Source: JAAYZK01 sp964535025 (GTDB taxonomy: Bacteria; Planctomycetota; Phycisphaerae; SM23-33; FEN-1343). Taken from it: 13,438 bases of DNA. Location: positions 1 through 13,438 of the forward strand of contig CAZHRW010000239.1 in the NCBI GenBank assembly GCA_964535025.1. Direction: 5' to 3'. The notes below the pieces were generated by a model, which ran no database searches, was not told where the DNA came from, and was given only the letters and a program-made list of their open reading frames with translations. The translations under genes and the position numbers were made by a program. Positions 5,966 through 13,437 of the stretch are shown here, in pieces; the first letter of the stretch is position 1, and each line of letters begins with the position of its first letter.

Positions 5966-6961
5966 ATGGGCTTGCTGGAAGACCTGGAGGCGTTGGAAGC
6001 GCGGGCGAGGGCGGACATCGACGCCGTCGGCGATGCCGACGCGCTGGAGCGGTTCCGCATCACCTACCTCGGCTCCAGGGGCGCCGTCAAGGACGCGATG
6101 GCCCGCCTCAAGGAGGTCCCCCGCGCCGACAAGCCCGCCGCGGGCAAGCGGGCCAACGAGGTCAAGAACGCGATCCAGGCCCTCTACGACGCCGCCAAGC
6201 CGTCCGTCGGCGCGGCGGCCGGGGCCGCCGGGGCCCGCACCGACGTCACGCTGCCGGGGACCGACCTGCGGATCGGCCGTCCGCACATCCTCACCCAGAC
6301 GATCGGCGAGATCACCGAGGTGCTCGGGCGGATGGGCTTCGACGTCGCCTACGGGCCGGAGGTCGAGGATGAGTGGCACAACTTCATCGCCCTGAACATC
6401 CCCGCCAGCCACCCGGCGCGGGACGAGCTGGACAACTTCTACATCACCCCCGGCGTCCTGCTGCGGTCGATGACCTCGACCATCCAGGCCCGCGTCATGG
6501 AAAAGACCGCCCCGCCCGTCCGCGTCACCGCCGTCGGCCGCTGCTACCGGCCCGACACCGTCGACGCGACCCACCACTTCATGTTCCACCAGGTCGAGGG
6601 CCTCTACGTCGACCGCGACGTGTCCATGGCCGACCTGATCACCTGTCTCGACCAGTTCTGCAAGGCCTATTTCGGCCACGAGGTCCACACCCGCCTGCGG
6701 CCGAGCTTCTTCCCCTTCACCGAGCCCTCGGCCGAGGTCGACATGCTCTTCCACCGCCCCGACGGCACCACCGAATGGATCGAGCTCGGCGGGTGCGGCA
6801 TGGTCGACCCGAACGTCCTGGCCGCCTGCGACATCGACCCGGAGACCTACACCGGCTACGCCTTCGGTCTCGGCATCGAGCGCATGGCCATGCGCAAGCA
6901 CGGCATCCCGGACATCCGCCTGTTCACCGAAAACGACGTCCGCTTCCTCAGCCAGTTCTGA
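5966..6961 (+). CDS. pheS: Phenylalanine--tRNA ligase alpha subunit
   Basis: Catalytic alpha chain of the alpha2-beta2 enzyme that charges tRNA-Phe; class II synthetase, cytoplasmic. 331 residues against 327 in E. coli. Residues 1-90 are the charged helical coiled-coil arm. Then come the start of the catalytic core (GRPHILTQTIGEITEVLGRM), DFYxx-like NFYITPGVLLRSMTS, motif 2 around GRCYRPDTVDATHHFMFHQ (about residue 190), FFPFTEPSAEVD, LGGCGMVDPNVL and motif 3 GYAFGLGIERMAMRKHGIPD from residue 297, ending ENDVRFLSQF. Position 169, where T. thermophilus has His and E. coli Gln, is Met. Start ATG 5966 has AGGA nine bases upstream. The usual partner pheT is not downstream; an unrelated permease gene follows, so the beta subunit must be encoded elsewhere. 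Confidence 0.97.
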   Translation: MGLLEDLEALEARARADIDAVGDADALERFRITYLGSRGAVKDAMARLKEVPRADKPAAGKRANEVKNAIQALYDAAKPSVGAAAGAAGARTDVTLPGTDLRIGRPHILTQTIGEITEVLGRMGFDVAYGPEVEDEWHNFIALNIPASHPARDELDNFYITPGVLLRSMTSTIQARVMEKTAPPVRVTAVGRCYRPDTVDATHHFMFHQVEGLYVDRDVSMADLITCLDQFCKAYFGHEVHTRLRPSFFPFTEPSAEVDMLFHRPDGTTEWIELGGCGMVDPNVLAACDIDPETYTGYAFGLGIERMAMRKHGIPDIRLFTENDVRFLSQF

Positions 6962-7212
6962 CCGATTCTTAATCGATCATTATGCATTGCTCAGGCAGCG
7001 ATAAGACTCCGTATTGCACGATTCCCGAATGCGGCAGGAAAAATCGATTGTTATAACTCGCGCGCTGGTCACGGGATGCACAAGCAGCGGGTTCGCTGGC
7101 ACGGAACTTGAATGGAAGTGCCTGCGACGCACGTCACGAGGCGACCGGGCAGGTCGGCCGTGCCAACCTGGCCGGCGGCTGGACGACGGCATCGTAGATC
7201 CTGGGGCAATCG
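6962..7212. other. Intergenic region after pheS, no gene seen
   Basis: About 250 bases with a lower GC stretch at 6965-7060. I see no convincing gene. Small inverted repeats exist (ATTGCT/AGCGAT around 6985, one G-T pair; CAGCG/CGCTG at 7085-7098; GTTATAAC at 7050-7057), none with a T-run, so no clear terminator for pheS. TATAAC at 7052-7057 resembles a -10 box but has no matching -35. Open frames here in either strand look like chance. Confidence 0.4.
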
Positions 7213-8613
7213 GTGGTTGCGCGAACGCGCGTGGACAGGCAAGAGGCCCAAACCGAAGGCGTTGAGGCGGTCGGGCGCGTCGGTGGAAGCGATCCGGTCG
7301 TTGCGGACTCTGTCTGCAGGCACAACATGCGTTACGGTGTGTTGCATGGTGCCGCGTTCCACATGGCCACGGCCTTCGCCGACCCGCATGCGGTGATCCC
7401 GCTGTTCCTGGCGGGCTTTACCGAATCACGCGTTCTGGTCGGGCTGGTGGTCAGTCTTGTCGCGGCCGTGGGGGTGGTGCCGCAGCTTGGCCTGTCCCGC
7501 CGCCTTCGAAGGGATCCCCGTTCGGCCAAGGGGTTCATGCTGGTCGCCATCTGGACCCGATGCGCAGCCTGGGGGGCCATCGCCCTGATCGCCCTGCTGG
7601 TGCCGGGCCGGAGCGTCTGGAGCCTGGCCGTCTTCATGGCTCTCGTCTCAGCCTACTCCGTCGCCGGCGGGGTCGCCGGGCTGCCGTTCAAGCAGGTCGT
7701 CACGGACACGATTTCGGCGGATCGGCGCAGCACGTTCTTCGGCCGGCGGCTGCTGGCCGGCGGGCTGCTCGCCGTGGTGGCGGGCCTGATCGTCACGTGG
7801 GTGTTGGGGTCGGCGGCGCTGGTCTGGCCCCGCAATTACGGGACCTTATTCGCCCTGTCGTTCGTCAGCCTGGCGGCGGCCTACGCCGCGATGTCGCGGC
7901 TGCGGTTTGCGGCGCCCGACGGCGGGGTCCACGCGGCCGGCCTGCGGCCGCTTCGCGAGGAAATCGCCGACGCCTTCAGGGCCTACCCCGTGCTCAAGCG
8001 CCTGCTGGCGGTGCGCCTGCTGGCGGGAGGGTTGGTGTTGGTCTTCCCCTTCCTGACGCTCTACGCCACCGGCGAGCTGCACATCTCGCTGACATGGGTC
8101 GGCGTCTATGTCGCCGCTCGGCAGGCCGGGAGCATTCTGAGCAATCTGGGGTGGATGCCGTTGGGCGACCGGGTCGGCACGCGGGCGGTCATTCTGGCCG
8201 GGCTGGCGCTGGCGGTGGCGGGCCTCGCCGCGACGCTCGTCTCGACCTCCGCCGTCTGCCTGGCCGTGGCCTTCGCCCTGGCCGGCGGCGGCCTGAGCGC
8301 CCTGATCGTCGGATTCAGCGGCTACATCCTGGAGCTGGGCACGCCGGAGCACCGTCCCCTGCTGTTCGCGCTGGAAGGCACGTTGTTGATGCCGGTGTAC
8401 TTCATGCCCTTGCTCGGCGGCTGGCTGGTCGACGCGTACGGCTATCGGCCGGCCCTCCTGGTGGGCGGCGCCCTGCTGCTGGCCGCCTTCGTCGGCGCGT
8501 GCGCGCTGTGCGAGCCGCGGCGGGGCGACGCGGCCTGCGGGCCGTGCGGGCCGGGCCTCCGGGCCACCCTGACGGCCGATCGGCTTGCCCGCACACGCGG
8601 ACAAGAGACTTAG
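7213..8613 (+). CDS. Major facilitator superfamily (MFS) permease
   Basis: Polytopic inner-membrane transporter, 466 residues from GTG 7213, or 428 from ATG 7327. I count 12 hydrophobic segments, arranged as two sets of six with a charged central stretch (RPLREEIADAFRAYPVLKRL) between TM6 and TM7, the MFS plan. The TM8-TM9 loop GDRVGTRAVILAG resembles MFS motif A; the TM2-TM3 loop (LSRRLRRDPRSAKGF) is basic but lacks the exact motif. The start is uncertain: ATG 7327 has only a weak AGG six bases upstream, while the segment RHNMRYGVLHGAAF resembles the first conserved block of related permeases, hinting that coding begins a little earlier. A DUF1684 gene follows 43 bases after the stop, suggesting co-transcription. 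The substrate cannot be inferred. Family call firm, start not. Confidence 0.82.
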   Translation: MVARTRVDRQEAQTEGVEAVGRVGGSDPVVADSVCRHNMRYGVLHGAAFHMATAFADPHAVIPLFLAGFTESRVLVGLVVSLVAAVGVVPQLGLSRRLRRDPRSAKGFMLVAIWTRCAAWGAIALIALLVPGRSVWSLAVFMALVSAYSVAGGVAGLPFKQVVTDTISADRRSTFFGRRLLAGGLLAVVAGLIVTWVLGSAALVWPRNYGTLFALSFVSLAAAYAAMSRLRFAAPDGGVHAAGLRPLREEIADAFRAYPVLKRLLAVRLLAGGLVLVFPFLTLYATGELHISLTWVGVYVAARQAGSILSNLGWMPLGDRVGTRAVILAGLALAVAGLAATLVSTSAVCLAVAFALAGGGLSALIVGFSGYILELGTPEHRPLLFALEGTLLMPVYFMPLLGGWLVDAYGYRPALLVGGALLLAAFVGACALCEPRRGDAACGPCGPGLRATLTADRLARTRGQET

Positions 8614-8656
8614 CGACCATCGTCCATTTTAAAGGTGCCGGTTACGAGGATACGCC

Positions 8657-9211
8657 ATGGATGTTGAGCGATGGAAACAACACGTACGCCAGACCCGCAA
8701 GTTGAAGGACCAATTCTTCGGGTCCGACCCCCAGTCACCCTTGCCGGGCAGGGACCAACTGGCCTTTAAGGGCCTTGCCTACTGGCCGCCCGATCCGGCA
8801 TGCCGGTTCGAGCTGGCCCTCGATGTGTACCCCGACAAGCAGGTGGTCAAGGTGGCCGACACGGTCGGCCAGGAGCGGCCGCTCTGGCGGTGGGGCCGGT
8901 TCACGTTTCGCCTCGACGGGCAGGCGTGCGAGCTGCAGGCGTACAAGAGCGATCCCGACGAGGAGCGTCTGTTCGTCCCCTTCCGGGACGGCACCAGCGG
9001 CCGCGAGAGCTACGGGGCGGGCCGGTACCTCGATCTCGACCCCGATCGCCACCTCACGGCCGCGGGCCGCTGGGTCGTGGACCTCAACGACGCGTACAAC
9101 CCCTGGTGCGCCTACAGCGAAGACTACGCCTGTCCGTTCGTGCCGCCCGAGAACTGGCTGAGCGTGCCGGTGCGGGCCGGCGAGAAGGCCTACCCAAAGC
9201 CGAAGCATTGA
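8657..9211 (+). CDS. DUF1684 family protein
   Basis: 184-residue soluble protein, no signal peptide or membrane segment, so probably cytoplasmic. The C-terminal two thirds show the DUF1684 (PF07920) hallmarks: ERLFVPFRDGTSGRESYGAG followed by RYLDLD, then VVDLNDAYNPWCAYSEDYAC, PFVPPENWLSVPVRAGEK near the end. The amino-terminal part (KDQFFGSDPQSPLPGRD; FKGLAYWPPDPACRFE) is the short form of the family, which elsewhere can be longer. I know no established biochemical function. Start ATG 8657 is well supported by GAGGA at 8646-8650, six bases upstream; a second ATG at 8661 is out of frame. It lies between the MFS permease (43-base gap) and the TehA-like gene (100-base gap), all on the same strand; no terminator is visible in either gap. 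Confidence 0.88.
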   Translation: MDVERWKQHVRQTRKLKDQFFGSDPQSPLPGRDQLAFKGLAYWPPDPACRFELALDVYPDKQVVKVADTVGQERPLWRWGRFTFRLDGQACELQAYKSDPDEERLFVPFRDGTSGRESYGAGRYLDLDPDRHLTAAGRWVVDLNDAYNPWCAYSEDYACPFVPPENWLSVPVRAGEKAYPKPKH

Positions 9212-9297
9212 ACCAAAGCCGCAAGGAACACGTTCGTCGTCGGCAACGCGCTGACGGCGAGAACTCGAAGCCGCCGTGACAGCTTCAGATACCGATC

Positions 9298-9304
9298 GAG
9301 AGGA
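9298..9304 (+). promoter_or_regulatory. Ribosome binding site fixing the TehA-like gene's start
   Basis: GAGAGGA lies seven bases before ATG 9312. A GTG at 9276 in the same frame would add 12 polar residues (TASDTDREDTQ) and has no binding site upstream, so 9312 is preferred. Confidence 0.75.
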
Positions 9305-9311
9305 CACGCAG

Positions 9312-11009
9312 ATGTTCAGAAGCATCGTCAAGCATTTCGGGCCGGAGTGGGGTGCCGCGGTCATGGGGACCGCGGCCTTGTCGATCACCCTGCAGCTTGC
9401 GTCGGAGGTGGCGCGACCGTTTTCGGCGCTGCTGTACGTCGGGCTGGGATTCTATCTGCTGACCACCGTTCTGTTCGTGGCGTTCTTGATCCCGTGGACC
9501 CTTCGCTTCTTCTGGTTTCCCGCCGAGGTGAAGAAGGACCTGCACCACCCGGTGCGGGGCAACTTCTTCCCCACCATGCCCATCAGTTTCATCCTGGCGG
9601 GCACGGGGACGAACAAGCTGGGCCCGATCCTGTTCGGGCCCGCGATCGCCTACCACCTGGCCGTCGTCTTCTTCTTCGTCGGCGCCGTGGGGATCTTCAT
9701 CTTCGGCCTCATCCTCCTGCGCACGCAGTTCGTCAAGAGCGACGTCCGGCTTGAACACGCGAATTTCGCCTGGTTCATTCCGCCCGTCTCGCACCTGATC
9801 ATCCCGGTGCTCGGCGCCTGTTCCATGGACGTGTACTGGGCCGAGACGTCCCTGGCCCCCTGGCTCTACGTGATCTCGATGATCGGCCTGGGCGTCGGGG
9901 TGGTGAATTTCCTGTTCGTCGGCGCCGCCATCTGGCACCGGTATGTCTACGCGTCGATGCCCGAAGGACGCCTGGCCGCGACAACGATGGTCGCCATCGC
10001 GCCCACGGCCATCATCGTGATCTTCCTGATGAAATTCGCCGAGTCCGTGGAGGCCGGGCACGGATCGTTGTTCGGCCTGGAGTTCACCACGCTGTTTCCC
10101 GTCATCAAGGTGCTGGCGAGCGTGTTGTGGGGCTTTTCGTTCTGGTGGCTGATCGTCGCGGTGACCCTGTTCATTCACTACCTCGCGCGAACGGACCATC
10201 CGGTCGGTTTCACCTGGTGGGCCTACACCTTCCCGTTCGAGGCCTTCATCGTCGCCACGGGACTGCTGGCAAAGGGCATCGGCGCGGAGATCCTCCATCC
10301 CCTGCTGATCGGCCTCAACGCGGCGGCCGTGGTGATCTGGATCATCATCGTCTTCGCAACCCTCAAGTGGCTCGCGACCGGCGCCTTCTTCGAGATCGCC
10401 TCGCCCCGCAGCGCCGGCTTGAAGCGCCGTGCCGTGCTCCTCGGCGCGGCGATCGTCGTGGCGCCCTTCCTGGTCGGGGTCTTGCTGTTCCTCGCGGCAC
10501 CCGCCAGACACATGCCGTCCTCGGCGGTGCGGGCGGACATGGCGACGACTCAGCCCAACTGCATCACCCACAGCGGCCTTGAGGTCCAGTCGAACGTCGT
10601 GACGGACTGGCAGTACAAGCCCCTTTTTGTCGGCGGCGACGAGTACGTCGTGTTCGTCCTGACCTACACGAACCACTCCGATTTCCCGGTGAGCCTGACG
10701 CCGTCCTACACGCTCAAGATCCCCCGAGGCAGCCGGCAGGCGGCAAACGAGGAGATCGCGGCGTATATCGAAGATGCGGTTGAAGACGCGTTCAATATCA
10801 CCGACCAGACCCCCTTCACCTTCGAGCTGCCGCCCAACGGCACCCGGTACGACATCGCCACCTTCGAAAAACCCCACGACGCCACCGCGTTTGAGCTCGA
10901 CGTCGACGTCTTGGACGGTTGCAGTTGGCAACTGGGTTATGAAAAGCGCGACACGGCCTGGGTGACGACGGACCACGCGGCGCTTGGCCTCTGCAGCAGC
11001 CGAGGATGA
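9312..11009 (+). CDS. SLAC1/TehA (TDT) family anion channel or transporter with extra C-terminal domain
   Basis: 565-residue membrane protein. Residues about 10-370 match the TDT/SLAC1 family (PF03595; tellurite-resistance TehA, dicarboxylate and sulfite transporters, plant SLAC1): FFPTMPISFILAGTGTNKLG, the NFAWFIPPVSHLIIPVLG segment, and the late HPVGFTWWAYTFPFEAF followed by IVATGLLA. I count ten hydrophobic segments in this part, the family number. An eleventh TM follows (AVLLGAAIVVAPFLVGVLLF, residues about 374-396), then about 165 soluble residues containing EYVVFVLTYTNHSDFPVSLT, a beta-rich pattern reminiscent of Ig-like or DUF4352-type domains, and three cysteines. Family members are typically 300-400 residues, so this tail is an addition. 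As both ends of a ten-TM SLAC1 fold are cytoplasmic, the extra TM would place the tail outside the membrane (inference). Transported ion unknown. Confidence 0.85.
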   Translation: MFRSIVKHFGPEWGAAVMGTAALSITLQLASEVARPFSALLYVGLGFYLLTTVLFVAFLIPWTLRFFWFPAEVKKDLHHPVRGNFFPTMPISFILAGTGTNKLGPILFGPAIAYHLAVVFFFVGAVGIFIFGLILLRTQFVKSDVRLEHANFAWFIPPVSHLIIPVLGACSMDVYWAETSLAPWLYVISMIGLGVGVVNFLFVGAAIWHRYVYASMPEGRLAATTMVAIAPTAIIVIFLMKFAESVEAGHGSLFGLEFTTLFPVIKVLASVLWGFSFWWLIVAVTLFIHYLARTDHPVGFTWWAYTFPFEAFIVATGLLAKGIGAEILHPLLIGLNAAAVVIWIIIVFATLKWLATGAFFEIASPRSAGLKRRAVLLGAAIVVAPFLVGVLLFLAAPARHMPSSAVRADMATTQPNCITHSGLEVQSNVVTDWQYKPLFVGGDEYVVFVLTYTNHSDFPVSLTPSYTLKIPRGSRQAANEEIAAYIEDAVEDAFNITDQTPFTFELPPNGTRYDIATFEKPHDATAFELDVDVLDGCSWQLGYEKRDTAWVTTDHAALGLCSSRG

Positions 11010-11011
11010 TC

Positions 11012-11056
11012 GCCACAAAGGACACAAAGCGAGAACGGCAAGCACGGCAACGACAC
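11012..11056. repeat. 9-nt tandem repeat cluster, copy A
   Basis: In the gap between two convergent genes, GCCACAAAG (11012-11020) is followed at once by GACACAAAG (11021-11029), then by degenerate 9-mers CGAGAACGG, CAAGCACGG and CAACGACAC. The shared ending CACGGCAACG is at 11043-11052. The same arrangement recurs at 13396-13437 in the same orientation. No hairpin with T-run is found, so this gap (11010-11091) has no evident terminator for either gene. Confidence 0.6.
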
Positions 11057-11091
11057 AGCCAGCCCCAGAGTTCACAGCGGGCTCAGAGACG

Positions 11092-13014
11092 TCACGTGCC
11101 GAAGTTCAGCTTGAGGATGGCGAAGTCGTCGAGGTCGACGTCGCCGTCGCCGTCGAAGTCGGCGCGGTCGTCGGTCAGCGGCTCGGCGCCGAAGGTGGTC
11201 TTGAGGATGGCGAAGTCATCGAGGTCGACATCGCCGTCGCCGTCGGCGTCGCCGGGTGCGGCCTCGACGCGTTCATAGCAGCCGGCGTCGGGCCCGTCGC
11301 CGCGGATGACGCCCAGCAGGTCGGTCGCCGGAGCCTCGGCGGGGTCGGCGAAATCGACGCCCTCCGAGCCGGCGGCCAACTGGTAGCACGCGTCGATCGC
11401 CTGCCCGTGCGTGTCGCCGAATTCGTGCGCGGGGTCCTTGGGAACCTGGAAGCTGTACGCGTCGAAGTCCGGCCCGCCGACGAAGAAGCCGCCGGAGAGC
11501 TCGAAATAGTCGATCGGCACCGTCAGCGTGCCGTAATGGATCACGCAGATCTTCGTATGCTCGCCGGTCATGGCATTGGCCGTCTGGCCGCCCTCGCCGC
11601 GGAGGGCCCAGAGGATGTTGTAGTCCTCGACGATGTCGTCGGTGTCGCCGATGCCCAGTTCGCCGACGAGGATGTTGTTGTGCATCCGGAACGTCGACGG
11701 ATCGGTCCCGTGGGCGAAGCCGATCGTGCCGACGCCGAAGTAGCGCACTCGGGGCTTGGACGGATCGAGGTTGTACCAGCGGCCGATCACCGTGTTGTTG
11801 CGGAACACGCAGTGGTCGCCGAGATCGCTGAGGCGCATGTTTGAGATATTCTGCGAGTCGTAGTTGAGGTTGTTCTCGACGAGCATGTCCCGGTAGCCGC
11901 CGTAGGCCCGCACCGACGTCACGACGACGTCGGTCAGCACCGCCCCGCTGGTCTGGCCGACGATGTCCGCGCCGCTGACGAAGGCGTTGACCTCCTGGTT
12001 GCGCAGGAGGGTCGTGACGCGACCACTGCCGATGCTGTCGGCAACCCCGGAGGCGCCGGTCGCCGGCTGCATGACCGGTTCGTCCTCCTCGAATTCGGTC
12101 AGGGGATCGGCCAGGGCGCCCGAGACGACCACGCCGCCGTCGTAAACGTCCCAGTAGAACGTCATGTTGCTCGTGCCGCCGCAGTTGCGGATGATGTTGC
12201 CCCGGATGATGACCGGCCTGGCACGGCAGGAGATGCCCGAGCCGTGGAACGCGCTGCCGGGGGGCTGGAACTTGTCGGCAATGATGTTGTTCTCGATGAG
12301 GACCGGCTCGTCCATGTCGCCGGCGATCTGGATGTGGCTGCCGCCGACGAAGTGCACATAGTTGCCGCGCAGGACCAGGCCTTCCTTGCACCCGCCGCTG
12401 TTGCCAAACGCGCTGACCGCGCCGGAGATCTCGCAGCCTTCGATCAGGATATCGTCGGTTCGCTGGTCGGCGGAGGTGGCCTTGACCAGCACGCCGGTGA
12501 TCGTCCACCGGCTGCCGTCCTTGTCGACGGCGCCGTTGCCCCGAATCCGGCAGTTCCGCAGACGGACGTGGCTGGCGTTCTTGATGTAGACGGCGTGGCT
12601 GCTGTGGTCGTCGTCGACGCCGGTGCGGTCGACGCGCACGCCGTCGAACTCGAGGTAGCGGTCGCCGCTGACGACGCTGATCGACAGCCCGCCGATCACC
12701 GGCGTCGCGCCGTCGTCGGCCTGGTAGAGGATGCGATCGTCCCAACTGGTCGGGGCCGGGCTCTGGATGGCGGCGAAGCTCGCCGGCCCGTAGTCGCCGC
12801 TGCGGAGGATCACCGTATCGCCGCTGCTCACCCGCGGCGTCGCGGGGCTGTCGACCATGGCGCGCTGGATGGTCTGCCACGGCTCGGCGCTGGTGCCGGC
12901 GTGGGCGTCGTCGCCGTCGATCGGATCAACGTAATACGTCGCCGCCGCAAGCACGGCCGGTACGGCAAGGACGACCAGGGCGAGGGTTGTCACAGAGGCG
13001 ATGCGGGTCTTCAC
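11092..13014 (-). CDS. Secreted right-handed beta-helix protein with C-terminal dockerin-like pair
   Basis: 640-residue exported protein. Residues 1-24 are a signal peptide (MKTRIASVTTLALVVLAVPA, then VLAA). YYVDPIDGDDAHAGT and PWQTIQRAM that follow are the DUF1565-like opening of many bacterial pectate-lyase-fold proteins. The body has repeated beta-helix rungs such as VLIENNIIADKF, PVIIRGNIIRNCGG, MLVENNLNYDS, CVFRNNTVIGRW and FRMHNNILVGE; asparagine ladders of this kind are typical of polysaccharide lyases and related enzymes. Residues 588-640 are two calcium-loop repeats (DADGDGDVDLDDFAILK, DFDGDGDVDLDDFAILK), as in type I dockerins, and the protein ends directly after them with no PEP-CTERM tail. 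Start GTG 13014 is chosen over GTG 13038 because of GGAGGA six bases upstream and a clean signal peptide. It is convergent with the TehA-like gene. Enzymatic substrate is unknown and catalytic residues cannot be assigned. Confidence 0.87.
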   Translation of the reverse strand: MKTRIASVTTLALVVLAVPAVLAAATYYVDPIDGDDAHAGTSAEPWQTIQRAMVDSPATPRVSSGDTVILRSGDYGPASFAAIQSPAPTSWDDRILYQADDGATPVIGGLSISVVSGDRYLEFDGVRVDRTGVDDDHSSHAVYIKNASHVRLRNCRIRGNGAVDKDGSRWTITGVLVKATSADQRTDDILIEGCEISGAVSAFGNSGGCKEGLVLRGNYVHFVGGSHIQIAGDMDEPVLIENNIIADKFQPPGSAFHGSGISCRARPVIIRGNIIRNCGGTSNMTFYWDVYDGGVVVSGALADPLTEFEEDEPVMQPATGASGVADSIGSGRVTTLLRNQEVNAFVSGADIVGQTSGAVLTDVVVTSVRAYGGYRDMLVENNLNYDSQNISNMRLSDLGDHCVFRNNTVIGRWYNLDPSKPRVRYFGVGTIGFAHGTDPSTFRMHNNILVGELGIGDTDDIVEDYNILWALRGEGGQTANAMTGEHTKICVIHYGTLTVPIDYFELSGGFFVGGPDFDAYSFQVPKDPAHEFGDTHGQAIDACYQLAAGSEGVDFADPAEAPATDLLGVIRGDGPDAGCYERVEAAPGDADGDGDVDLDDFAILKTTFGAEPLTDDRADFDGDGDVDLDDFAILKLNFGT

Positions 13015-13020
13015 GGCTTG

Positions 13021-13026
13021 TCCTCC
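13021..13026 (-). promoter_or_regulatory. Ribosome binding site of the beta-helix gene
   Basis: On the minus strand GGAGGA precedes GTG 13014 by six bases. It lies inside the longer open frame that begins at 13038, which argues against that start. Confidence 0.75.
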
Positions 13027-13181
13027 AAGGGATGTCACGCACCGTCATGCGTGCCAATCGGGCGACACCGGCGGGCGCACCACGATTCCGGGAAGGCGCG
13101 CGGCACACCGGTCGCCGTCCCCGAAAGCGGGATGACGCCAGGGCCTATTACCGACGGGCCCCGCCGCAGAATCGATTGTGC

Positions 13182-13214
13182 TTTATAAGCTAACACGCTC
13201 TTTCGATCTGTCAA
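13182..13214 (-). promoter_or_regulatory. Promoter candidate for the beta-helix gene
   Basis: Minus strand: a perfect TTGACA (13214-13209) is followed after 16 bases by TAGCTT (13192-13187, 3 of 6), running into TATAAA (13187-13182, 5 of 6, but with a 21-base spacer). This is the only AT-rich stretch upstream of the gene. The -35 is good and the -10 ambiguous. The leader would be about 165 nt. Confidence 0.45.
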
Positions 13215-13395
13215 GTGTCCGTCCCGCCCCGACACTTCGGTTCGCCGCAGACGGTGGCGGTGCACGCAGGGCCGAGGTACAATCGCCCGTCGCGCAAGCG
13301 GCTCGGCGGCCGTGGTTGGACGACCCGAGCCCCTATTCGGGTTCTCCTCCCGTTTTCGTGGTTGCTTTGTCGCCGCAAACAGAACGGCCAAGAGA
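13215..13395. other. Non-coding stretch upstream of the beta-helix gene
   Basis: No gene is recognised here. One perfect inverted repeat, ACCCGA (13323-13328) and TCGGGT (13337-13342) around eight bases, is visible; it is followed on the plus strand by pyrimidine-rich sequence and TTTT at 13353-13356, too far away for a standard terminator. Confidence 0.35.
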
Positions 13396-13437
13396 GCCAC
13401 AAAGGCCACAAAGAACGCAAAGGAACCCACGGCAACG
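13396..13437. repeat. 9-nt tandem repeat cluster, copy B
   Basis: GCCACAAAG (13396-13404) is repeated exactly at 13405-13413, then AACGCAAAG (13414-13422) and a degenerate unit ending in CACGGCAACG (13428-13437), the same ending as copy A. It runs to the window edge, so its full length is unknown. Confidence 0.6.

Noticed and set aside
6962..7212. Possible tRNA or small RNA after pheS (GGTTCG near 7090)
   Set aside because: No cloverleaf can be drawn around it; only isolated 4-6 bp stems.
9285..11075. Long minus-strand frame opposite the TehA-like gene
   Set aside because: Composed of charged low-complexity text (EDHDDG-type); the plus strand encodes a clear membrane protein.
10984..11844. 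Plus-strand frame over the 3' half of the beta-helix gene
   Set aside because: Its repeated LEDGEVVEVDVAVAVEVGA text is the antisense of the two calcium loops; no independent evidence for coding.
13035..13430. Minus-strand frame beginning with a hydrophobic segment (FAFFVAFVALLAV)
   Set aside because: The hydrophobic stretch is just the translation of the 9-nt CACAAAG repeat on its complement; the rest is arginine-rich without recognisable features, and it covers the beta-helix gene's promoter.
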